A stretch of DNA of 64,000 nt from Microbacterium sp. cf332 (GTDB lineage Bacteria > Actinomycetota > Actinomycetes > Actinomycetales > Microbacteriaceae). Below the pieces are notes generated by a model. The model did no database searches. It was given only the letters and a program-made list of their open reading frames with translations, and had not been told where the DNA came from. Below are positions 45,101 through 51,721 of this stretch, piece by piece. A program made the position numbers and the translations under genes. The stretch spans positions 1 through 64,000 of the forward strand of contig NZ_FNKN01000005.1 in the NCBI RefSeq assembly GCF_900102175.1, given 5' to 3'. The stretch's first letter is position 1. Each line of letters begins with the position of its first letter.

Positions 45101-47616
45101 TCGCCGACACCGTGCCTCCCACGGTCCCGACGGCGCTGACCGCGCAGGCTCTCGCCGACGGCGTGCACCTCTCGTGGGCGGCCGCGACCGACGATCACGC
45201 GGTCGTCTCGTACACCGTCTACCGCGGCACGACGGCCGACTTCGCGCTCAGTGAAGACACCCGGCTCGGGACGAGCACGACGACCGGGTTCGTCGACTCG
45301 GCGCAGGTGCCCGGCACGCGGTACTACCGTGTCGTCGCGGTCGACGCCGCCGGCAACGTCGGACCGGCCACGGACGCCGTACAGGTCGACCTCCCCGACA
45401 CGACGGCGCCGCAGACGCCGGCTGCACCCGTCGCCACCGTCGGGGCAGGGGAGATCTCGCTGACGTGGAACGCGGTCGCCGATGACGTCGCGGTGACGGG
45501 CTACACCGTCCACCGCGGTACGACGGCCGACTTCACGACGGATGCCGCGAACGTCGTCGGCACGACGGCGACCACCGGATTCACCGACCCGTCGCCCGCG
45601 CCCGGCACGTACTACTACCGCGTCACCGCATCCGACGCGGCGGGCAACGTCAGCGCGGCCTCGCCGGCCTCGCTTCCGGCGACGGTGACCGCTCCCGACA
45701 CGACGCCGCCGACGGCGCCGGCCACAGCCACGGCCACGCTGGTCGACGGCACCGTGCAGGTGCGGTGGACCGCGGCCTCGGACGACCGCGGCGTGACGGC
45801 CTATCGCGTGCACCGCGGCTCCGACGCCGCCTTCGTCGCCGACGGGTCCAACCGTGTCGCCGAGGTCACCGACCTGAAGTTCGACGACCCCGGTCTCGCG
45901 CCCGGCGTGTACCACTACAAGATCACGGCGGTCGACGCGGCCGGCAACGTCGGAACCGCGGCATCCGTCGCGGTGACGATCGAGTCGGTCGAGCCGGTGG
46001 TCGTCACGGTTCCCGTGGCCGACGACGCGATGGTGGTGCAGGGCGTGCCCGGCACGAACTACGGTGCGAGCACGCAGATCTCGAGCCGCGGCGGCACCAG
46101 CCAGATCGAGTCGCTGCTGTCGGCTCCGCTGCCGTCGGCACCGAGCGGAACGGCTCTGACGCGGGTCACGCTGAAGCTCCGGACCTCGACCGACCCGTCC
46201 GCGGGAACCGTCGAGCCCACCGACTTCGCGGTGATCGGCGACGCGTGGAACGAGTCGACCGTCACGTGGAACACCCGTCCCACGACGCCGGGCGCCGCCG
46301 CCGGGCGCCTCGGTCAGGCGCCTGCCGTGAACACGGCGTACAGCGTCGATCTCTCGACGGCATCGCTGCGGCCCTTCCTCGGACAGAACGCGACGCTCCG
46401 GATGACGGGCACCGGTGCCGACAACCTGCGGCTGTGGTCGTCGGAGGCGGCGAACAGCTCGTACCGTCCCGTGCTCGTGCTCGAGTTCACGCCGCTGTCG
46501 GCACCCGACACGGCGGCGCCCACCGCACCGACGGCCGTCCAGGCCGCCGCTACGGGTTCGACGGTCGGCCTCTCGTGGACCGCCGCGACGGACGACCGCG
46601 GGGTCGTGCGCTACGACGTCCACCGCAGCACGACGCCGGGCTTCGCGGTGTCGGGTGCGAACCGCATCACCCAGACGGCCGGGACGACCGCGCAGGACGG
46701 CCCGCTGCAGCCGGGCACCTACGTGTACCGCGTCGTCGCGTTCGACGCCGCGGGCAACGCCGGCCCCGCATCGAGCGAGGTGACGGTCACCGTGACCGCG
46801 CCCGACACGACGGCGCCCTCGGTTCCGGGGGCCCCGGCCGTGACGGTGAACGGCGGTTCGGCCCAGGTCTCGTGGTCGGCGAGCAGCGACGACGTCGGGG
46901 TCACCGGGTACGAGCTCCACCGTGGCACCAGCGCCGGCTTCGCCGCCGATGCGGCCTCGCGGATCGCCACGGTCGCGGCCACGACGTACACCGACGCAGG
47001 ACTCGCTCCGGGGACGTACTGGTACCGGGTCGTCGCGCGCGACGCGGCGGGGAACGCCAGTGCGGCATCGGCCGCGGCCTCGGCGACCGTGGTGGCGCCG
47101 GTGCAGACGGTGACGACGACCGTCGCGATCGACGCGGACGCCGCCGGCTACGCCAACACGCCGACGCAGAACTACGCGACCTCGAACCAGCTCGTCTCGC
47201 GAGGCGACGTGGGCCAGCAGAGCTTCCTCAAGCTCGCGCTGCCCACCCTCCCGGCCGGTGCGACGCTCGTCTCCGCGACCCTGGGCGTGCGGACCTCGAC
47301 CGACCCGTCGGCGGGCAGCACGGGTGCTCACGACATCCACCTGATGGATGGCGCGTGGGACGAGGCCACGCTGACTTGGAACAACCGCCCGACCACGGTG
47401 CGCGGCACCGGCCCGATCGGGACGCTGTCGAGCGCGCCCGCGACCAACACGCCCTACAGCGTGGCGCTGGCCACCGACCAGCTCGCCCCGCTTCTCGGTC
47501 AGACCATCACTCTGCGCCTCTCGACCACGTCCGCCGACAACCTGCGGGTGTTCTCCCGCGAGGCGACGTCGGCCGGTCAGCGGCCGAGCCTGACCATCAC
47601 CTACACCCTGCCCTGA
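42103..47616 (+). CDS. Giant secreted multidomain surface protein (beta-propeller-like, LamG, Fn3, DNRLRE)
   Basis: 1837 aa. Signal peptide about 1-30 (AAVAAAVLALIIGVGVVGVT). Residues about 35-425 contain repeated blades such as VYALGAAGGKVVAGGTFSQI and RVYIAGNFSAVGGVNIARIA (delta-60/propeller type). Then Fn3 (430-525), LamG-like domains (about 530-760 and 776-1000, for example LQFDGVDDYAITDQLRPGPS), three Fn3 (1005-1296), DNRLRE (1300-1466), two Fn3 (1468-1664) and a final DNRLRE (1666-1837). Carbohydrate-binding adhesin or matrix protein is likely. No sorting signal, so it is secreted or held by its domains. Start GTG after CTTGGGGAACACTC; an in-frame GTG 18 codons upstream exists. Confidence 0.85.
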   Translation: MRTRIAAVAAAVLALIIGVGVVGVTAPASALSPGVSFAAEDQSTWQTNGTVYALGAAGGKVVAGGTFSQIRPPAGRTDAARAQSALVILDAETGEPDACQLGVTLSGGTPTIRAITVSADQSRVYIAGNFSAVGGVNIARIAVLDVQACTVAPFRAPLPGSTVTALALHGNVLYAGGLFKTVGGQTREAFAAFNATTGALLPWTANAVRGRTDLPKEVNEGRAIAVSPDGAKVVVGGDLFSINGQYSHSIAIVSGASLSDGTGGEVLRTYGPGFIPDTSVTKTIIDGGDGRFYIGNEGTGGGVFDGKAAFSWATGDQVWRDTCLGATQSLVMYQGTLYSASHAHDCSGINAFNDGIRRYFMAQNPDSMEVLGWLPLGNDGIGEGIGPRALAVATGNASGQRYLWSGGDFTTINGRAQQGLTRFGPQDTGAPPTPVVSAQATSDGTIQVRFRTVVDADDSHLTYSVYRGNATDPIWTGTGKSLWWERPQITFVDANVTPGASYSYRVTASDGTNTSARSAAVSATARAAGADYPAAVRADGPTSLWSGSTNGTWVHDSGAAQTRTDAVPAILMDGATVSTNGAVPAAGGSLQFDGVDDYAITDQLRPGPSTYTVEAWINTTTTAGGKIAGFGNGRPRTGSNTSNLSGSYDRHVYMQNDGRVTFGVWIGSASTVTSPQPLNDGQWHHIVATQGASGMALYVDGLRVSSNSNRDQQGYWGVWRVGGDQLSGWPGQPASNFFGGLIDEVAVYPTALPAARVAAHYQASGRTLDLNDAPADAYGAAVFGAEPSLYWRFDDSGAVAADSSLFGTSPGAYNSGVQTQPSGAVSGSGSITLPGNDSGTVAIAQRTAPSPTTSGEIWFRTDTTAGGKLFGFENVPTGTGSNYDKQLYMTNDGRLIWGSYPGYVATVESSKSYNDNVWHHAVAVIDETGRKLYVDGELVAANGQTGAETGEGYWRVGGGNLGGWPGQPQSFYFDGELDEFAIYPTTLDAATVARHHAIGIADTVPPTVPTALTAQALADGVHLSWAAATDDHAVVSYTVYRGTTADFALSEDTRLGTSTTTGFVDSAQVPGTRYYRVVAVDAAGNVGPATDAVQVDLPDTTAPQTPAAPVATVGAGEISLTWNAVADDVAVTGYTVHRGTTADFTTDAANVVGTTATTGFTDPSPAPGTYYYRVTASDAAGNVSAASPASLPATVTAPDTTPPTAPATATATLVDGTVQVRWTAASDDRGVTAYRVHRGSDAAFVADGSNRVAEVTDLKFDDPGLAPGVYHYKITAVDAAGNVGTAASVAVTIESVEPVVVTVPVADDAMVVQGVPGTNYGASTQISSRGGTSQIESLLSAPLPSAPSGTALTRVTLKLRTSTDPSAGTVEPTDFAVIGDAWNESTVTWNTRPTTPGAAAGRLGQAPAVNTAYSVDLSTASLRPFLGQNATLRMTGTGADNLRLWSSEAANSSYRPVLVLEFTPLSAPDTAAPTAPTAVQAAATGSTVGLSWTAATDDRGVVRYDVHRSTTPGFAVSGANRITQTAGTTAQDGPLQPGTYVYRVVAFDAAGNAGPASSEVTVTVTAPDTTAPSVPGAPAVTVNGGSAQVSWSASSDDVGVTGYELHRGTSAGFAADAASRIATVAATTYTDAGLAPGTYWYRVVARDAAGNASAASAAASATVVAPVQTVTTTVAIDADAAGYANTPTQNYATSNQLVSRGDVGQQSFLKLALPTLPAGATLVSATLGVRTSTDPSAGSTGAHDIHLMDGAWDEATLTWNNRPTTVRGTGPIGTLSSAPATNTPYSVALATDQLAPLLGQTITLRLSTTSADNLRVFSREATSAGQRPSLTITYTLP

Positions 47617-47647
47617 CGGGCCGGGGGCGGCATCCGCCGCACCCGGA

Positions 47648-47680
47648 GGCCCGGATGACGCGCCCGACGTCATCCGGGCC
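47648..47680 (+). terminator. Terminator of the giant surface-protein gene
   Basis: GGCCCGGATGACG pairs with CGTCATCCGGGCC, a perfect 13-bp stem with a 7-nt loop, followed by TTCGG, 31 nt after the stop. Confidence 0.85.
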
Positions 47681-47998
47681 TTCGGCGTGCCGGGGGTGGG
47701 TCTGCGCCACGTGACGTACGTCGACGCGAGCCGCCCGAGCACCGTCACCATGACGAGGCACACATCTATATACGGGCGGCCCCGCAGGATGCTGTCGGGG
47801 AGCGCGCGGGCGGGACCCCTTCACGACCCGTGGCGCCGCGCCGTCCGCGTTCGTGCGGTGCGCACGGAACGACTCAGCACACGGGCAGCGGAGACGACGG
47901 CACCCGGACGACGGGACGAGCGACGCGGTCTCGGAGACGCCGAAGCGGGGGCCGCCGAAGCGACCCCCGCCGGGGGCGAGTCGGACGACGTTGTCCGC
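47681..47998. other. Intergenic region without a recognisable gene
   Basis: 318 nt. TATATA at about 47768 is an unusually AT-rich patch but lies behind both flanking genes. GCGGGGG (47945-47951) pairs with CCCCCGC (47964-47970) and may terminate the minus-strand glycosyltransferase gene. No coding potential with a supported start was seen. Confidence 0.5.
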
Positions 47999-49315
47999 TC
48001 ACGAGGGTGCGCGCTGCACCGTCACGGGTGCAGCGGCGCCGCGCTGTCGAGCTCGACGCGCCGTGCGCCGGGCAGAGGACGCGCGGGTGTCGGCGATCGC
48101 GGACGAGATCGTGCGCGCGAAGGCGCTGACCGCGGCGTCCTCGGTCAGGATGCGTCGCCGATAGCTCTGAGCGGCCAGTCCGTAGCGGGCTGCCCGGTCG
48201 GGATCGGCGGCCAGCTCCTCGGCTGCCGCCACGAGGGCGGCGGGCGCGGCCGCGGGGACGATCGGACCGGCGCCGGCCGCATCCATCTCCGCGTGCGTCG
48301 TGCTCGATGCGTCCACCGCGGCGAGCACGGGGCGGCCGACGGCGAAGTACGAGGTCAGCTTGCTCGGCACCGACATCTCGGTGAGGCCGGGGCGCTCGTT
48401 CACGAGCAGCACGTCGGCCGCGGCGAGCACGCGCAGGAAGTCCTCCTCGGGGAGCGGGTCCACGAAGGTGACCGCACCCGCGCCCTGTCGCTGCTCGAGT
48501 GCGGCACGCTGCCCGCCGTCACCGACGAGCACGAACCGAACCCGCGACCCGCGGTCGCGCGCGATGACGGCCGCGTCCACGACGTTCTCGAGGCCCTGCT
48601 TCGCACCGATCGCGCCGGTGTGCAGCACGATCACCTCGTCGTCGCCCCAGCCCATCCGCCGCCGCGTCGCAGCGACGTCGTGCGAGGCCGGTTCGGGTAC
48701 GTGCGACCAGTTGCGCACGACATCGATCGGGCGGGCGACCCCCAATCGCTCCTCGAGAGCGGTGCGGAACCGGCGATGGATCACGACGACCCGCTCGGAT
48801 GCCGCGAGCAGGCTCGCCTCGACGGCGCCGATGGCACCGGCGCCGGTGCCAGACCCCGCTTCCTGAACGCCGAGCGCGTAGATGTCCTGCACCCACGTCA
48901 CGACCGGGATGCGCTGCATCCGGGCGCGCAGCGCCACCAGGCGGGACGCGAGCAGTGCGGGCGAGACGACGACGACGGCCTCGGGCGCGTCCCACCGGCA
49001 GAGCACGGCGCGCAGCCCGAAAGCGACCTCGAATGCGGCGCGCTTGAGCGCGCTGGGAGTCCGGGGGACGTAGTGGCGCAAGCGCCGGACGTCGACGCCG
49101 GAGACGGCCGCCGTGCGCGGCAGATCGCGGTACTCCTCGGGCGTCCGCCACCACGGGTAGTGCGGGTAGGACGTCAGGACGCGGACGTCCCAGCCCTCGC
49201 GCGCCAATCCCTCGGCCATCCCTGTCGTGTACGGGCTGATGCCGGTGGGCTCCGGGGCGTAGTTGATGCCGACGAAAAGCACGGCGGCCGTCGTCGGCTG
49301 CTGCTCGGGACTCAT
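47999..49315 (-). CDS. Glycosyltransferase family 4 (WcaI/WbuB-like)
   Basis: 438 aa GT-B enzyme. The opening VLFVGINYAPEPTGISPYTT, GMAEGLAREGWDVRVLTSYP and HYPWWRTPEEYRDLPR is typical of the WbuB/WcaI group. The C-terminal half has VLHTGAIGAKQGLENVVDAA and FVLVGDGGQRAALEQRQG, with SVPSKLTSYFAVGRPVLAAV as the donor site. Transfers an early sugar of the EPS repeat unit. ATG overlaps the stop of the WbaP-like gene by 4 nt (ATGA). Confidence 0.9.
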   Translation of the reverse strand: MSPEQQPTTAAVLFVGINYAPEPTGISPYTTGMAEGLAREGWDVRVLTSYPHYPWWRTPEEYRDLPRTAAVSGVDVRRLRHYVPRTPSALKRAAFEVAFGLRAVLCRWDAPEAVVVVSPALLASRLVALRARMQRIPVVTWVQDIYALGVQEAGSGTGAGAIGAVEASLLAASERVVVIHRRFRTALEERLGVARPIDVVRNWSHVPEPASHDVAATRRRMGWGDDEVIVLHTGAIGAKQGLENVVDAAVIARDRGSRVRFVLVGDGGQRAALEQRQGAGAVTFVDPLPEEDFLRVLAAADVLLVNERPGLTEMSVPSKLTSYFAVGRPVLAAVDASSTTHAEMDAAGAGPIVPAAAPAALVAAAEELAADPDRAARYGLAAQSYRRRILTEDAAVSAFARTISSAIADTRASSARRTARRARQRGAAAPVTVQRAPS

Positions 49316-50793
49316 CAGTAGGCTCCCACCGGTCGGAGCATCACCTTGACGGTGCGCCACATGATCATGAGGTCGAGGGTCACCGACCAGTTCTCGACGT
49401 ATCGGAGGTCGAGCGCGACGCTGTCCTCCCACGAGAGGTCGCTGCGTCCGCTCACCTGCCACAGTCCGGTGATGCCGGGCTTGATGTAGAGGCGGCGGAA
49501 GACACGGCCCTGGTAGTTGCGGACCTCGGAGGGCAGCGGCGGCCGCGGCCCCGAGATGCTCATGTCGCCGCGCAGGACGTTGAAGAACTGCGGCAGCTCG
49601 TCGAGCGAGTATCGGCGCAGCACGCGCCCCACCCGAGTGACCCGGGGGTCGGCTCGCAGCTTGAACAGCGGACCGGCCCCGTCGTTCGCGGGGAGCAGCT
49701 CGGCGAGCTCCTGCTCGGCCGTGTCGGTCATCGACCGGAACTTGAGCATCGTGAACTCGCGTCCGTCGCGTCCGACGCGGCGCTGGCGGAAGAAGACCGG
49801 ACCGGGCGAGTCGAGCTTGATCGCGACGGCGATGGCCGGGGTGATCAGCGCGACGGCCGCGCAGGCGGCGGCGCTGACGATGAGGTCGAGCAGCCGCTTC
49901 AACGTGTGCGCGGCGCCCTCGAAGACCGGGATCTTCACGTGGATGAGAGGCAGGCCCTCGATCGGGGTGAGGCTGATGCGCGGGCCGGCGACGTCGGCGA
50001 GTCTGCTCGACATGATGAGTTCGGCAGCGGTCCCCTCGAGCTGCCACGCGAGCGAGCGCGAGAAGTCCGGATCGTCGTCGGGCACGCTCGCGACGACGAT
50101 CGTGTCGGCGCCGACCTCCCGGGCGACGCGGGCGATGTCCTCGGCGGTGCGCACGGCGTGGACGCGGCCCGGGTCGGCGACGGCACCATCGTCGGTCAGC
50201 GCTACCGCGATCACGGTGTACCCGTTGTCGGCGAGGGCGAGCTGGCGGGTGACGTAGTCGACATCGCGGCGCCGGCCGGCGATGAGGGTGGGCGAGGCGT
50301 ACTCGCCCACGCGTCGACGCGTGCGCAGCCATGAGCGCCACCGCCACCGCGCCACGAGCAGGGCGAGCAGCCCGGCCGGCAGCGCGACGATCATCTGCAT
50401 CCGCAGGCCGCCCCACTGCGCGACCTCGAAGACCACCGCGAGCGTGGCGAAAGCGACGCCGGTGGCGTTGGCGACGCGCTTGTACTCGCTCGATCCCGCG
50501 CCCATGATGCGCGGCTCGCGCGACCCGAACAGCGTCAGCGCGGAGAGCCACACGACCAGCGTCGCCGCGGCCGTCGTCGCGGCCGTGTCGGCCGACATGC
50601 CGAAGCGCGTCGACGCGAGACCGGCCGCGGCGACTGCTGCTCCCGCGACGAGCGTGTCGGTGACGCGCAGACGCCGGGCGTAGCGGCGCTCGCGCTGACG
50701 GCGCAGTGCGAGACTCGGCAGGCGTCGCGGTGAGACGGCCGGATCGCGTCGATCGTCGGATCCGACCTCCGCCCGATCGTCGACCGCGGTCAT
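49315..50793 (-). CDS. EPS initiating sugar transferase (WbaP/CpsE-like polyprenyl glycosylphosphotransferase)
   Basis: 492 aa. Four N-terminal membrane helices (about 45-150), a Rossmann-like middle part (SPTLIAGRRRDVDYVTRQLA) and the bacterial sugar transferase domain (about 295-492): KRLLDLIVSAAACAAVALIT, KLDSPGPVFFRQRRVGRDGR, EFTMLKFRSM, YSLDELPQFFNVLRGDMSIS, GPRPPLPSEV. Loads the first sugar phosphate on undecaprenyl phosphate, so it starts EPS assembly. The ATG at 50793 has no SD of its own but overlaps the stop of a 19-codon upstream ORF by 4 nt, so translation is probably coupled to it. Confidence 0.93.
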   Translation of the reverse strand: MTAVDDRAEVGSDDRRDPAVSPRRLPSLALRRQRERRYARRLRVTDTLVAGAAVAAAGLASTRFGMSADTAATTAAATLVVWLSALTLFGSREPRIMGAGSSEYKRVANATGVAFATLAVVFEVAQWGGLRMQMIVALPAGLLALLVARWRWRSWLRTRRRVGEYASPTLIAGRRRDVDYVTRQLALADNGYTVIAVALTDDGAVADPGRVHAVRTAEDIARVAREVGADTIVVASVPDDDPDFSRSLAWQLEGTAAELIMSSRLADVAGPRISLTPIEGLPLIHVKIPVFEGAAHTLKRLLDLIVSAAACAAVALITPAIAVAIKLDSPGPVFFRQRRVGRDGREFTMLKFRSMTDTAEQELAELLPANDGAGPLFKLRADPRVTRVGRVLRRYSLDELPQFFNVLRGDMSISGPRPPLPSEVRNYQGRVFRRLYIKPGITGLWQVSGRSDLSWEDSVALDLRYVENWSVTLDLMIMWRTVKVMLRPVGAY

Positions 50794-50849
50794 CGGTTCG
50801 ATCCGTGTCCGCGGGAATCGACCCGCGTGACCGCATGGCTGACGCGCAT
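50790..50849 (-). CDS. 19-aa leader peptide coupled to the WbaP-like gene
   Basis: Mini-ORF reading MRVSHAVTRVDSRGHGSNR. Its ATG has a well-placed SD-like TTGGGGGGAG 6 nt upstream (50865-50856). Its TGA overlaps the ATG of the sugar transferase by 4 nt. The main gene has no SD, so ribosomes would reach it through this ORF. Too short for homology evidence. Confidence 0.45.
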   Translation of the reverse strand: MRVSHAVTRVDSRGHGSNR

Positions 50850-51118
50850 GAAGTGCTCCCCCCAATGGAACATCGCGACGAAGTCGCTCAGATCGATCGT
50901 GCGTTCCCAGGCGCATGACCGAGTGCGTCGGATTTCTCCGCGGCCGTTCCCACAACGACCCGCTCTCGTTTTCTACACCATGAAGGTGCCCGAGGGGAAG
51001 CCCTGATCCGCCGCGATGCGCGGCGAATGTCGTCGACGTGTCCGCGACACGCCGACTACCGAAAGTCGCCGAATGCGGTGTACTGTCTGTCGCACCGGCG
51101 CGATGTCGGTATTGGGGA

Positions 51119-51175
51119 ATGCGCTCGTCGGGTGGGACCGACGGGCGGGTCACGAGCGTTTTGGGGGCGCCATGA
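51119..51175 (+). CDS. 18-aa leader peptide coupled to the TagD-like gene
   Basis: Mini-ORF reading MRSSGGTDGRVTSVLGAP. It begins directly after GGTATTGGGGA, 32 nt downstream of a TACTGT -10 (51081-51086), and its TGA overlaps the ATG of the next gene by 4 nt. TTTTGGGGGCGCC inside it also serves as SD-like sequence for that gene. Confidence 0.45.
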   Translation: MRSSGGTDGRVTSVLGAP

Positions 51176-51618
51176 CACAGCGAATCGGGTATGCCGCGGG
51201 GGCGTTCGATGTCTTCCACATCGGCCATCTGCAGATCCTTCGGCGTGCCCGCGAGCACTGCGACATCCTCATCGCCGGGGTGGTGAGCGACGAGATGCTT
51301 CTGCGCACCAAGGGCATCTCGTCGTTCATCCCGACCGACGAGCGCGCCGAGATCGTGCGGCACATCGACTTCGTCGACGACGTCCACATCGAGCGCGTGC
51401 CCGACAAGCTCGACGCCTGGCGGGAGGTCGGGTTCACGCACTTCTTCAAGGGCGACGACTGGCGCGACACCGAACGCGGGCGCGAACTCGAGCGTCGGTT
51501 CGCCACGGTCGGGGTCGAGGTCGTCTACTTCCCGTACACCGCGCACACTTCGAGCACGCAACTGCGACGCGCGCTGTCGGCCGCCGCCGACCGCGGGCGC
51601 GCTGCCGCCAGCGCCTGA
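51172..51618 (+). CDS. Cytidylyltransferase-like nucleotidyltransferase (TagD/GCT family)
   Basis: 148 aa. The HxGH motif is in AAGAFDVFHIGHLQILRRAR, the family KGxDW motif in FFKGDDWRDTERG, and the end TAHTSSTQLRRAL corresponds to the RTxGISTT-type motif. Usual product: CDP-glycerol or a related CDP/ADP-alditol or sugar. Because a CDP-alcohol phosphotransferase is encoded in the same locus, transfer of a polyol phosphate to the surface polymer is plausible. Single gene under its own promoter, preceded by a coupled mini-ORF. Confidence 0.82.
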   Translation: MTQRIGYAAGAFDVFHIGHLQILRRAREHCDILIAGVVSDEMLLRTKGISSFIPTDERAEIVRHIDFVDDVHIERVPDKLDAWREVGFTHFFKGDDWRDTERGRELERRFATVGVEVVYFPYTAHTSSTQLRRALSAAADRGRAAASA

Positions 51619-51685
51619 GGGGGTTCCCGCCGCGCCACGCGGTCGGGCGATGTCTTTCCGAGTTCGCTAGGATTTCCGCCAGCGA

Positions 51686-51721
51686 ATGATCGACCCGCGA
51701 ATGTCGAGGGGGCGGATGTGA
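51686..51721 (+). CDS. 11-aa leader peptide before kinase-like copy 2
   Basis: Mini-ORF MIDPRMSRGRM. TAGGAT (51668-51673) is the likely -10, giving a transcript starting only a few nt before the ATG. The TGA overlaps the GTG of the next gene by 4 nt (GTGA). The main gene also has its own SD-like GAGGGGGCGG, so coupling is less compelling than in the two cases just upstream. Confidence 0.3.
   Translation: MIDPRMSRGRM

Noticed and set aside
42196..47763. 1855-codon open frame on the minus strand opposite the giant surface protein
   Set aside because: Arg/Val/Asp-rich composition with no domain; it mirrors the plus-strand codon bias of a high-GC gene with clear LamG/Fn3/DNRLRE domains.
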